Part shown: one piece after another, positions 16,664 to 24,884 of the stretch
How the letters are laid out: each line of letters begins with the position of its first letter
How positions within the stretch are numbered: position 1 is the first letter of the stretch
Assembly (NCBI RefSeq): GCF_016785085.1
Contig: NZ_JAENHO010000004.1
Coordinates: 62,001-126,000 of the forward strand
Source: Paractinoplanes lichenicola
GTDB lineage: Bacteria > Actinomycetota > Actinomycetes > Mycobacteriales > Micromonosporaceae
Reading direction: 5' to 3'
DNA length: 64,000 nucleotides
The notes under the pieces: model-generated
Told to the model about the DNA's origin: nothing
The model's database searches: none
Seen by the model: only the letters and a program-made list of their open reading frames with translations
Program-made: the position numbers and the translations under genes

Positions 16664-17791
16664 ATGACTGACATCGTGATCCTCGGGGCGGGCTACGCCG
16701 GCCTCGCCGCCGCCACCAATCTCGCCGGCCGCACCCGCAAGCGCGAGGACGTCCGCATCACCCTGGTCAACGCCGCTCCCCGCTTCACCGAGCGGCTGCG
16801 CCTGCACTCCACCGCCGCCGGCCACGCCACGGCCGACTTCGACCTCGCCGGGCTCGCGGCCACCGCGGGCTTCACTTTCATCCCCGGCTGGATCACCGCG
16901 GTGGACGCCGGCGCCCGTACGGTCCGGGTCGACGACGAGCGCACCCTCCACTTCGACACCCTGGTCTGGGCGCTCGGCAGCACCGCCGACACGAGTGACG
17001 TGCCCGGGGCGGCCGAGCACGCGTACACGCTGGACAGCTTCGCCGATGCCCAGGCCCTGGCCGCGCGCCTCAACGACCTGCACACGGGCACTGTTCTGGT
17101 CTGCGGCACGGGCCTGACCGGCGTCGAGACGGCCGCCGAGATCGCCGAGCGCCACCCGCACCTGACCGTCCACCTGCGCGGCCGCGACGAGCCCGGTGCG
17201 ACGCTCACCCCCAAGGCCCGGTCCTATCTTCAAGGCGTGTTGACCCGTTTGGACGTACGGGTGGAAACCGGCGCCGACATCGTCAAGGTGCTCCCGGACG
17301 ACGCCGACGTGATCGTCTGGACGGCCGGCACCCGGGTCTCGCCCCTGGCCGCCGCGGCGGGGCTCGCGGTCGACGAGCGCGGCCGCATCGTCACCGACCC
17401 GGTCCTCAGATCAACGTCCCACCCCCACGTGTACGCCGTCGGGGACGCCGCCGCCGTCCGGCAGCGCTACGGGATCATGCACGGCACGTGCCAGGGCGGG
17501 ATGCCGACCGGGGTCCACGCCGCGCAGGCGATCGCCCGCGAGCTGGACGGCCGGGAGCCGCGGCCGTTCCGGTTCGGCTACTACCACGCGCCGATCAGCC
17601 TGGGCCGCCGCGACGCCGTCGTGCAGTTCACGCACCCCGACGACAGCCCGCGCCGCGGCTACCTGACCGGTCGCGCCGCCGTCTGGTACAAGGAGACGGT
17701 GAGCGCCTCGCCCTGGCCGACCTACGCCCGCATGCTCAAGCAGCCGGGTCTGGCGTCGTGGTGGCCGCGCGGGGGCCGGTTCACCCGATGA
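16664..17791 (+). CDS. FAD-dependent NAD(P)H oxidoreductase (NDH-2-like), ECF41 partner
   Basis: At 375 aa it has the FAD-binding GAGYAGLAAATNLA at residues 7-20, a second Rossmann segment VLVCGTGLTGVETAAEIAE, and the C-terminal FAD motif VYAVGDAAAV. This is the type II NADH dehydrogenase/pyridine nucleotide-disulfide reductase fold. There is no obvious C-terminal membrane anchor. Its stop overlaps the sigma factor ATG by 4 bp. ECF41 loci characteristically encode one carboxymuconolactone decarboxylase, oxidoreductase or epimerase next to the sigma factor; this gene fills that place. Confidence 0.9.
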   Translation: MTDIVILGAGYAGLAAATNLAGRTRKREDVRITLVNAAPRFTERLRLHSTAAGHATADFDLAGLAATAGFTFIPGWITAVDAGARTVRVDDERTLHFDTLVWALGSTADTSDVPGAAEHAYTLDSFADAQALAARLNDLHTGTVLVCGTGLTGVETAAEIAERHPHLTVHLRGRDEPGATLTPKARSYLQGVLTRLDVRVETGADIVKVLPDDADVIVWTAGTRVSPLAAAAGLAVDERGRIVTDPVLRSTSHPHVYAVGDAAAVRQRYGIMHGTCQGGMPTGVHAAQAIARELDGREPRPFRFGYYHAPISLGRRDAVVQFTHPDDSPRRGYLTGRAAVWYKETVSASPWPTYARMLKQPGLASWWPRGGRFTR

Positions 17792-18642
17792 CCGTCTTCG
17801 ACCAGCATCGGCGGCTGCTATTCGCGATCGCCTACCGCATTCTCGGCTCGGCCACCGACGCGGAGGACGCGGTGCAGGAAGCCTGGCTGAAGTGGTCGGC
17901 GGCGGACCGCTCGGAGGTGGCCGACCCGAAGGCGTACCTGGCCCGCATCGTCACCAACCAGGCGATGGATCAGCTGCGCTCGGCCCGGCACCAGCGCGAG
18001 ACGTACGTCGGCCCGTGGCTGCCCGAGCCGGTGCTGACCACCGAGGACGTCTCGAAGGACGACATCTCGACGGCCATGCTGGTGGTGCTCGAGACGCTCG
18101 GCCCGCTCGAGCGTGCGGTGTTCGTCCTGCGCGAGGTCTTCGATTTCCCGTACGGGGAGATCGCGGCCGCCGTCGACCGCAGCGAGGACGCCGTACGGCA
18201 GGCCGCGCACCGGGCCCGTGAGCACGTGCGGGCGCGGCGTCCCCGGTTCGTCGCCGACCGCCGCCGGCAGCGTGACGTCACCGACCGTTTCCTGGCCGCG
18301 GCGACCGGCGGCGACATCAACGGGCTGATGCAGTTGCTGGCCCCGGACGTCACGTTGTGGACCGACGGCGGGGGCAAGGTGCGTCAGGCCCGCAAACCCG
18401 TCTCGGGCGCCGCACGGGTGGCCGCGTGGATGGCCGGGGTCTCCCAGGTCCCGTACGAGGGAATTGCTCCTGCCGACATGCGGGCCGAGGTGGTCGAGCT
18501 CAACGGGACGGTGGGCGTGCTCTTCACCGGGGCCGGCCGCGTGGTCGCCACCCTGACGTTCGACCTCGACGAGGACGGGCTGATCCGCGAGATCTTCAAC
18601 ATGGCCAACCCCGACAAGCTGCGCGCCGTCACGCGTGGCTGA
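17788..18642 (+). CDS. ECF41-type RNA polymerase sigma factor (SigJ-like)
   Basis: This 284-aa sigma factor has region 2 (FAIAYRILGSATDAEDAVQEAWLKW), region 4 (LREVFDFPYGEIAAAVDRSEDAVRQ) and a C-terminal NTF2/SnoaL-like extension of about 100 residues. The ECF41 hallmarks are all present: WLPEP in the linker, DGGGK in the extension and NPDKL near the end. In ECF41 the extension replaces an anti-sigma factor and tunes activity. The gene is cotranscribed with the oxidoreductase from the promoter at 16628. Its last 14 bp overlap the convergent gene end at 18629. Confidence 0.95.
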   Translation: MTVFDQHRRLLFAIAYRILGSATDAEDAVQEAWLKWSAADRSEVADPKAYLARIVTNQAMDQLRSARHQRETYVGPWLPEPVLTTEDVSKDDISTAMLVVLETLGPLERAVFVLREVFDFPYGEIAAAVDRSEDAVRQAAHRAREHVRARRPRFVADRRRQRDVTDRFLAAATGGDINGLMQLLAPDVTLWTDGGGKVRQARKPVSGAARVAAWMAGVSQVPYEGIAPADMRAEVVELNGTVGVLFTGAGRVVATLTFDLDEDGLIREIFNMANPDKLRAVTRG

Positions 18643-19024
18643 CCCATTCCGACCAGCGCTCGACCGTGATCTCCACGAACGGCCCGTCCGGCGGCGTCTC
18701 CCGATACTGCGGATAGCGCTCTTTCAACACATCGAGAGCCTTCCCGTACGCATCCAGCACGCGCGCCGTCCCGTCGGCGCGCACCCACCACAGGCGCGAC
18801 CAGTCCTGCTCGTAATGGTCGGCGAGCACGCTGACCCGCGGCTCGGCGGCGATGTTGGCCAGCCGTTTGAGCGCCCGCGACCGTTTCGGCTTGCCGTCCA
18901 CCGCGAAGACGATCGTGCCCTCGACGAGCGCGAACACGATCGGCACGAGGTGCGGCATCCCGTCCGCTCCGACCGTCGCCAGCCGGGCCACCGGGACGGA
19001 GGCGAACCGTTCGGCGGGGGTCAC
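18629..19024 (-). CDS. PPOX-class F420-dependent oxidoreductase (TIGR03668-like)
   Basis: The 131-aa split-barrel flavin/deazaflavin-binding protein has PVARLATVGADGMPHLVPIVF at residues 11-31 and AVDGKPKRS..LKRLANIAAEPRVSVLADHY after it, the layout of F420-binding PPOX proteins. GTG 19024 overlaps the stop of the LLM oxidoreductase gene (GTGA), so the two F420 enzymes form one transcription unit. A role in reducing a small aromatic or enone substrate is likely but unspecified. Confidence 0.88.
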   Translation of the reverse strand: MTPAERFASVPVARLATVGADGMPHLVPIVFALVEGTIVFAVDGKPKRSRALKRLANIAAEPRVSVLADHYEQDWSRLWWVRADGTARVLDAYGKALDVLKERYPQYRETPPDGPFVEITVERWSEWVSHA

Positions 19025-19851
19025 CGTCCGGTCAGCTCGCCGATCGCCGCCTCCCACTTCTCGAGGGCGGGCTCGACCACGCTCCACGGCCCCGACGGCA
19101 GCCACACCGACACCCGGTCGATCCCGGCCTGCTCGCAGCGCTCCAGGGCCTTCGGGTCGGGCGGCACGCTCAGCATCTGCACCTGCAGGTAACGGTCGGC
19201 GCGGGCGCGCAGCTCGGCGATCCGCTCGAACACGTTCTCGTCGCGCCACTGCGGGAACCAGCCGTCGCCGTACGCGAGCACCCGGTCGAGCACGGTCGGG
19301 CCGCCGCCCCCGATCAGGATCGGCGGGTGCGGGCGCTGGGCCGGCTTGGGCCACGACCAGATGCGGTCGAAGTTGACGTACTCGCCGTGGAAGGTGGCCT
19401 CGTCGTGCCGCCAGATCTCGCGCATGGCCTGGATGCGCTCGGTCATGACCGGAACCCGTACGCGGGCATCTGTTCCGTGGTTTGCCATCTCCTCGCGATT
19501 CCAGCCCAGCCCGACGCCGAACTCGAACCGCCCGCCGCTGAGATGGTCGACGCTGGCCACCTCCTTCGCGGTCGTGATCGGATCGCGCTCGGTGACCAGG
19601 CAGACGCCGCTGCCCACCCGCAGCCGGCTGGTCGCCTCGGCCGCCGCGGTCAGCGCCACGAACAGGTCGTACGTGTGCCAGTACTTCTGCGGCAGCCGCT
19701 CACCGCCGGGCCAGGGCGTCGCCCGGCTCGCCGGGATGTGCGTGTGCTCGGCGAAGAACAGGGCCGAGTGCCCCCGCTCCTCGACCCGCCGGGCGATCTC
19801 GCCGGGCCGCATGCCGTCGTGCGTGGGGAAATAACCGACACCGAATTCCAT
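19021..19851 (-). CDS. LLM-class F420-dependent oxidoreductase
   Basis: This 276-aa luciferase-like TIM-barrel protein has the family pattern (FFAEHTHIP, TYDLFVALTAAAEATSRLRVGSGV, LSGGRFEFGVGLGWNREEMANHG, PPILIGGGG). The residues resemble the TIGR03619 group of F420-dependent enzymes. ATG 19851 lies just after an in-frame start-free stretch. It is cotranscribed with the PPOX protein that follows. The substrate is unknown. Confidence 0.9.
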   Translation of the reverse strand: MEFGVGYFPTHDGMRPGEIARRVEERGHSALFFAEHTHIPASRATPWPGGERLPQKYWHTYDLFVALTAAAEATSRLRVGSGVCLVTERDPITTAKEVASVDHLSGGRFEFGVGLGWNREEMANHGTDARVRVPVMTERIQAMREIWRHDEATFHGEYVNFDRIWSWPKPAQRPHPPILIGGGGPTVLDRVLAYGDGWFPQWRDENVFERIAELRARADRYLQVQMLSVPPDPKALERCEQAGIDRVSVWLPSGPWSVVEPALEKWEAAIGELTGR

Positions 19852-19917
19852 AGGGGGAGTCTATGAACCGGACGGCTCCGAACACCGTGTGAGGAGAAAG
19901 CGCGGAGGGAGAGTCTC

Positions 19918-20124
19918 ATGATTCTCGGTATCGCCGTCGGAGCCGCCCTGCTGACCGGCTTCCTGTTCGGCTTCCTGTGTTTCAAGAAGACCAACCAGTT
20001 CTGCGGCCGCTGCGGCGTCACCCGCGAATGCCCGATCTGCCCGGCGGCCGCCCCTCAGAGCGGGCGGAACAACAGCAGGTCACGGATCATGGCCATCCGC
20101 TCGGGCGTCATCCCCGCGCAGTAG
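19918..20124 (+). CDS. small membrane-anchored zinc-ribbon-like protein (68 aa)
   Basis: ATG 19918 has a very strong ribosome site (GGAGGGAGAG). Residues 1-21 form one transmembrane helix, followed by CGRCGVTRECPIC (about residues 29-41), a possible four-Cys zinc knuckle. The last 70 bp overlap, antisense, the 3' end of the convergent gene 20055-20744, which is unusual. The start signal and cysteine pattern support a real gene; the C-terminal part after the knuckle may be poorly conserved. Confidence 0.55.
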   Translation: MILGIAVGAALLTGFLFGFLCFKKTNQFCGRCGVTRECPICPAAAPQSGRNNSRSRIMAIRSGVIPAQ

Positions 20125-20744
20125 ACGACCAGCTCGTCCGGGCTGGTGAAGCCCTGCCGCAGCCCGCGCTGCAGGGCGATCTCATCGGCCAGCGGCTGCG
20201 GAATCTGCAACGAGTACGCCAGCCAGGCCGCCGGCATGTGGTTGACGTCGACCAGCCCGCCGTCGTCGTACTGCCGGCCTTCGATGTCGGGCCGTCCGAT
20301 CCGCAGCTCCCACGCCATGCCAGGGTTGGACCGCACCAGCTCCCGCGCCTCCTCCCGGCGCTGCACCCGCCAGGCCGCGGCCGCCACCGCCGGCGGGGGT
20401 GGCACCTGCTTGGCCACCTTGAGCTGCAGGAAGACGGTGTGCAGGGTGCCACCGAGCCACACGATCAGCAGAAACGCGGCCATCGCGAGGTCGTACGCCG
20501 TGCCCCGATCGGCGCTGGGATCGTCCGGCGCGGTCAGCCCCGCACCACAGGCGAACCCGACGGTCACCACCAGATAGGCCACCGCCGCGGCCATGTGCGC
20601 CCGCGACTTCAGCTTGTAGCCACCGGTGAAAACCATGGCAAAGGCCCCGAACCCGCACGTGAACGTGGGGACGAGAAACCACCACCAGGTCGTGTTGCGC
20701 TTCGCGGGCCCGGGCCCCGGAACAGGAGAAACAGCAGGGTGCAC
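20055..20744 (-). CDS. membrane protein with C-terminal helix-hairpin-helix
   Basis: The 229-aa protein has about three transmembrane helices in residues 18-110 (TTWWWFLVPTFTCGFGAFAMVF and two more) and a cytosolic tail. The tail contains LVDVNHMPAAWLAYSLQIPQPLADEI and a second hairpin ending in RMAMIRDLLLF, the pattern of ComEA-like helix-hairpin-helix repeats. These often bind DNA or mediate protein contacts. The start is GTG 20744; no clear ribosome site was seen. No partner gene is evident. Confidence 0.8.
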   Translation of the reverse strand: MHPAVSPVPGPGPAKRNTTWWWFLVPTFTCGFGAFAMVFTGGYKLKSRAHMAAAVAYLVVTVGFACGAGLTAPDDPSADRGTAYDLAMAAFLLIVWLGGTLHTVFLQLKVAKQVPPPPAVAAAAWRVQRREEARELVRSNPGMAWELRIGRPDIEGRQYDDGGLVDVNHMPAAWLAYSLQIPQPLADEIALQRGLRQGFTSPDELVVYCAGMTPERMAMIRDLLLFRPL

Positions 20745-20819
20745 CGCAAGATCATAAGAAACCCGCAGCCCACCGCCGCATGGACGGGGCTCGGCCGTTC
20801 AGCCGAGAATGCGAGACAT

Positions 20820-21389
20820 CTGGACGCTGGGATACCCCGGTCGAGCTACAGCGACCGGAGCGACCCGGCCCTGGAGCTCATCCACGAACTGGCCCTCGAG
20901 TACGGGCTGACCATCTGGGATCCGCAGAACAGGTCCGTCTACCGGCCGGTGAGAGCGCCCTCACGCGAGGACGTCGAGGCCTGGTGGCGTGACCTGCTCG
21001 ACGGCCGGAGCAGCCGGTCGGAAACCCACGAACGGGTCCGGCTGTGGGTCGAGGACCCGCCCGAACCCATCGCGGACCCGATCACCTTGATGGGACTGCA
21101 GCACCTCCACGGCTTCGGCCTCACCGACGGCGAGCAGATCCAAGCCACGTTCGACCAGTGGATCGCCCACTGCGAAAGATTCGACGCCGACCCCGCCGGC
21201 TGGCAACGGGACCGCTACCTCGAAGCGCTGAAGGGAGTCCTGCGCGAGCAGGGTACGCAACACGCCTGGTCCCTCGCCGACCGCCTGACAGCTCGGGGCT
21301 GGGTGACACCCGATGACGTAGCCCAAGTCTTCGGTTCGCCCGCTTTTCAGGTGGGTCCGCCGACTCCGCCGGTCCATCCTGCCCGCTGA
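20820..21389 (+). CDS. hypothetical acidic protein, start unclear
   Basis: The reading frame from about 20845 on looks coding (DPALELIHELALEYGLTIWDPQ, then EDVEAWWRDLL, a helical region and DRLTARGWVTPDDVAQVFG at the end). There is no ATG, GTG or TTG in frame before GTG 20949, although the protein-like signal starts about 100 bp earlier. A CTG at 20820 is the nearest candidate; otherwise the 5' end has been lost. It overlaps the convergent GNAT-kinase gene by 43 bp. The family was not recognised. Confidence 0.45.
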   Translation: MDAGIPRSSYSDRSDPALELIHELALEYGLTIWDPQNRSVYRPVRAPSREDVEAWWRDLLDGRSSRSETHERVRLWVEDPPEPIADPITLMGLQHLHGFGLTDGEQIQATFDQWIAHCERFDADPAGWQRDRYLEALKGVLREQGTQHAWSLADRLTARGWVTPDDVAQVFGSPAFQVGPPTPPVHPAR

Positions 21390-22321
21390 AGGATTTCGTC
21401 GGCGATCGCTGCGGGAGGGCGGTCGTTCGTGACCGTGAAGTCGGCGACGGCGGTGTCGATCGGGGCGAGCCCCTGCCGGTCCAGCGAGTCGAGAAGACGT
21501 TCGAGCTTGGACCCCGTGTCGCGCCGGCGCAGGCGATCGCGCACGGTGCCGACATCAGCGACCAGTCCGACCACCCGGACCTCGCAGTCCGCGAGGCTCG
21601 CCAGGTAGCGCTGCCGCACGGCCGCGGTCTCGATGACGGCGGCAACGACCAGGAATTGCGCGCCGGCCGCCTTGAAGTTCGCCCACACCGCGGCGAGATT
21701 GGCGCACTTGAGCTCGTCGTAGCCCGCGAAGCGATTTATCGGAGGCGGCCCGAACTGCGCCAACTGGTCCGTGTCGACGACCGCCGTGGCCTGCCCGGCT
21801 TCGGTCATCGCTCGCCCGACGGCGGCGGCCACCGTCGACTTCCCCACCCCGGCCATGCCGCTGAGCACCAGGGCTCGGCACGCGGGCGGCCGAACGGCCG
21901 GGCTGTCCGCCCGCAACTCGAACCAATAATTGACTGTGGGGCCCTGCGTGGCCAGGCCGCCGCCCATCGACTCGTAAAGCGCCCGGGCGGCGGCATTCGC
22001 CTCACCCGTCGTCAAGAACATCCTGTTGGCGCCGTCCCGCACACCGGCCGACATGAACGCCCGGAGCAGCCCCCGGCCGATACCCTGCCGCCGGTGCTCA
22101 GGCCGCACCTCCAGCCGGTGCAGGTAGAGCATCGCAGAGGTGTCCGGCCGGACCAGGTGATAGCCCCAGCACCACCCGAGAACGTCGTCACCGTCGTGGG
22201 CCACGAAGGCCACAGTGCCTGGACTTTCAAGAAACGCCCGGCCCCCGCCGGGAGCCGTCCCGAAGGTCGCCGCGGCCAGATCGAAGAGCCGCGAGTCGGC
22301 CGTCGTCACTCGAGTGATCAC
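21347..22321 (-). CDS. GNAT acetyltransferase fused to a P-loop kinase
   Basis: In this 324-aa protein residues about 1-140 are a GNAT acetyltransferase resembling AAC(3)-I-type enzymes (LYLHRLEVRPEHRRQGIGRGLLRAF is the acetyl-CoA loop; ANAAARALYESMGG follows). Residues about 148-324 are a separate nucleoside/gluconate-kinase-like P-loop domain: ALVLSGMAGVGKSTVAAAV (Walker A), VVDTDQLAQFGPP, and Arg-rich lid VRDRLRRRDTGSKLERLLDSLD. The frame is continuous. The start is GTG 22321. Such a fusion could acetylate and phosphorylate the same small molecule, as bifunctional aminoglycoside enzymes do, but the second domain is not an APH fold. Confidence 0.85.
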   Translation of the reverse strand: MITRVTTADSRLFDLAAATFGTAPGGGRAFLESPGTVAFVAHDGDDVLGWCWGYHLVRPDTSAMLYLHRLEVRPEHRRQGIGRGLLRAFMSAGVRDGANRMFLTTGEANAAARALYESMGGGLATQGPTVNYWFELRADSPAVRPPACRALVLSGMAGVGKSTVAAAVGRAMTEAGQATAVVDTDQLAQFGPPPINRFAGYDELKCANLAAVWANFKAAGAQFLVVAAVIETAAVRQRYLASLADCEVRVVGLVADVGTVRDRLRRRDTGSKLERLLDSLDRQGLAPIDTAVADFTVTNDRPPAAIADEILQRAGWTGGVGGPT

Positions 22322-22492
22322 GCGCCATTCTCACCCTGGGCTCGCCATGACCACGAGCCCAAGGCGCCGCGTTCGGACGGACGCGGGTCAGGAGGCGTTC
22401 AGGATGATGGGGCCCGCGGCGGCGGCCTTTCATGTGCCCCGATCGGTGAGTCGATCGTCCCGGCGGGGCCCGGTCCGTATCATTGCTCTGCC

Positions 22493-23230
22493 ATGCCCGA
22501 GCCCACATCGTCGCCCGGAACTGCCTCGACGGCGGAGCGGATCGTCGCTGCCGCGATGGGTCTGCTCGCGGAGGGCGGAAGTGAGCGGCTGTCGACCCGT
22601 GCGGTTTGCGACGCGGCGGGCGTTCAGCCGCCCACGATCTATCGGCTGTTCGGCAGCATGAACGGGCTGCTCGACGCGGTCGCGCGCGAGGGGTTCCTGA
22701 TCCATCAGCGCGGCTATCGCGGTCTCGAGCAGTCGGACGATCCGGTCGATATCCTCCGCAAGGGCTGGGATCAGCACGTCGCCTTCGGGCTGGCGAATCC
22801 CTATCTGTATTCGATCATGTATGGCCGCGCCGATCCGGCCACACCGTCGTTCGCCGCCGTGGCCGCCAATGAGGGTCTGCGCTACTCCATCCGCCGCCTC
22901 GCGGAAGCCGGGCTGCTGCGCGTCGACGAGGAGTTCGCCGCGTTCTCGGTCACCGCGGCCGGGGTCGGTACGACATTCACCTTGCTGACGGTTCCCGAGG
23001 AGAACCGTTCGCTCGACGAATCCGCACGGATGCGGGAGATGCTCATCCGCTCGATCGTGTCGGACCGGCCCGAGGCGCCCGACGCCGGCGTCGTGGGAAC
23101 CGCCGCCGCCCTGAACGTCCTGCTCGACACGAGCAGCGAGCTGCATCCGGCCGAACGGGGCCTGATGCACCACTGGCTCGATCGTCTGGCTCGGTCGCAG
23201 GACGCCGATCGGAACGGTCCGCCGGCATAA
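22493..23230 (+). CDS. TetR-family regulator next to amidase
   Basis: The 245-aa protein has its HTH at residues about 15-60 (AERIVAAAMGLLAEGGSERLSTRAVCDAAGVQPPTIYRLFG). The long C-terminal domain belongs to the TetR C-33-like type. It lies 145 bp upstream of the amidase gene in the same direction, with a clear palindrome in between, so it probably represses the amidase. ATG 22493 has no strong ribosome site. Confidence 0.9.
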   Translation: MPEPTSSPGTASTAERIVAAAMGLLAEGGSERLSTRAVCDAAGVQPPTIYRLFGSMNGLLDAVAREGFLIHQRGYRGLEQSDDPVDILRKGWDQHVAFGLANPYLYSIMYGRADPATPSFAAVAANEGLRYSIRRLAEAGLLRVDEEFAAFSVTAAGVGTTFTLLTVPEENRSLDESARMREMLIRSIVSDRPEAPDAGVVGTAAALNVLLDTSSELHPAERGLMHHWLDRLARSQDADRNGPPA

Positions 23231-23321
23231 TTCCGGCCGCCGCCGCTCGTCAATCGGACTTCGTCCATGCTGAGGCGTGGGCCACTTCTGTCGTCGCGCC
23301 CCTTGTCACCAGGCCATGTTT

Positions 23322-23349
23322 AACCGCTAACGTTGCCGTGTTAGCAGTT
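23322..23349. promoter_or_regulatory. palindromic operator before the amidase
   Basis: The site is AACcGCTAAC-N8-GTTAGCaGTT: 10-bp half-sites with one mismatch pair, centred 40 bp before GTG 23376. The dyad length fits a TetR dimer, and the TetR gene is immediately upstream. Confidence 0.65.
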
Positions 23350-23375
23350 TATGATCGCCGCCTGGAGGATCCCCC

Positions 23376-24872
23376 GTGACTGTTCCCAAGCCGACCACGG
23401 CCGACATCTCCGCCCTCGCGCAAGAGCTCGGCTACCCGGCCGTCGCCGAGGCCGCCAAGGAATACACCGCGATGATCACGGGCATGCTCGGGATCTACGA
23501 CGCCGTCGAGGCCGTCCCCGAGCCCGCGGTTCTGCCCGGGCGCGGGGCCGTCGCCTACCGCGTGCCCTCGGCCGAGGAAGACCCGCACCACGCCTGGGAG
23601 GTCCGCGCCTCGATTCCCGGCGCCGCGGCCGGCCCGCTCGCCGGGGTCCGGCTCGGGGTCAAGGACAGCATCATGGTGTCCGGCCTGCCCATGGCCAACG
23701 GCTCCGACGTGCTGGCCGGCTTCGTGCCGGCCGGGGACGCCACGGTGGTCACCCGCGCTCTCGAGGCGGGCGCGGAGATCGTCGGCAAGACCACCAACGA
23801 GTATTTCTGCATGTCCGGGGGCAGCCACACCGCGTACAGCGGGCCGGTCCACAACCCGCACCGGATCGGCACGTCTTCCGGCGGGTCGTCCAGCGGCAGC
23901 GCCGTGGCCCTGGTGACCGGCCAAGCCGACATGACACTCGGGGCCGACCAGGCGGGGTCGATCCGGATGCCCGCCTCCTGGTCCGGTGTCGTCGGGCTCA
24001 AGCCGACGTACGGTCTGGTGCCGTACACCGGCATCGCGCCCTTGGACGGATTCTTCGACCACGTCGGACCGATGACCCGCACTGTCGCCGACAACGCCCG
24101 CTTCCTCACCGTCCTCGCCGGACCGGACGGCATCGACCCCCGGCAGAGCGGCGTTCGCGCCGGCGACTATCTGGGTGCGCTCGACCACGGCGTACGCGGG
24201 CTGCGGGTCGGAATCCTGCGGGAGGGTTTCGGGGGTCCCGACGCCGAAGCCGCGGTCGACCACACCGTGCGGGCGGCGGCCGAGTCGCTGCGTGACCTCG
24301 GAGCTGTCGTCGAGGACGTCTCGGTGCCCCTGCACGCGCTCGGTCCGGCGCTCTGGACGGCGATCGCGATCGAGGGGATGGCCGAGACGGTGCTGCGCAA
24401 TCAGGGGTTCGCGTTCGGCCGGGCCGACCACTACCCGGTGGACATGATGCGGCACCTGTTCGACCGGCGTGACACCGTCGCCGGGCGGCCCGCCAACGTC
24501 ATGCTGTTCACGCTGGTCGGCCGCTATGTCGACGCTCACCAGGGGCGCCTGAACTACGCCAAGGCGATCAACCGCACCCGTACGCTGCGCGCGGCCTACG
24601 ACGAGGCCCTGCAGCGGTACGACGTCCTGGTGACGCCGACGACGCCGCAGACCGCCCGCCCCCTGCCCGACCCCGCGGCCGGGCCGGGCGCCTCGGTGCA
24701 GGCCGCGATCGAGATGTCGGCCAACACCACCCCGTTCAACATCACCCACCACCCGGCCCTCAGCGTCCCCTGCGGGACGGCCGAGGGGCTCCCGGTGGGC
24801 CTGCAGCTCGTCGGCCGCCACTTCGACGAGGCGACGCTGTACCGAGTCGGCCGGGCCCTCGAACAAGCCTGA
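23376..24872 (+). CDS. amidase (amidase signature family)
   Basis: This 498-aa enzyme has the Ser-cisSer-Lys triad: Lys in LGVKDSIMVSGLPM (about residue 99), cis-Ser in GTSSGGSSSGSAVAL (about 168-182) and the nucleophile in QAGSIRMPAS. The N-terminal helical domain of about 80 residues is typical of the nitrile-hydratase-linked and enantioselective amidases. It hydrolyses carboxamides to acid plus ammonia in the cytosol. GTG 23376 has GGAGG 8 nt upstream. Expression is probably governed by the upstream TetR and its palindrome. Confidence 0.92.
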   Translation: MTVPKPTTADISALAQELGYPAVAEAAKEYTAMITGMLGIYDAVEAVPEPAVLPGRGAVAYRVPSAEEDPHHAWEVRASIPGAAAGPLAGVRLGVKDSIMVSGLPMANGSDVLAGFVPAGDATVVTRALEAGAEIVGKTTNEYFCMSGGSHTAYSGPVHNPHRIGTSSGGSSSGSAVALVTGQADMTLGADQAGSIRMPASWSGVVGLKPTYGLVPYTGIAPLDGFFDHVGPMTRTVADNARFLTVLAGPDGIDPRQSGVRAGDYLGALDHGVRGLRVGILREGFGGPDAEAAVDHTVRAAAESLRDLGAVVEDVSVPLHALGPALWTAIAIEGMAETVLRNQGFAFGRADHYPVDMMRHLFDRRDTVAGRPANVMLFTLVGRYVDAHQGRLNYAKAINRTRTLRAAYDEALQRYDVLVTPTTPQTARPLPDPAAGPGASVQAAIEMSANTTPFNITHHPALSVPCGTAEGLPVGLQLVGRHFDEATLYRVGRALEQA

Positions 24873-24884
24873 ACCCGCGGCCGT

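Noticed and set aside
22306..22317. TCACTCGAGTGA palindrome at the GNAT-kinase start
   Set aside because: It lies within the first codons and is short; no promoter context supports an operator.
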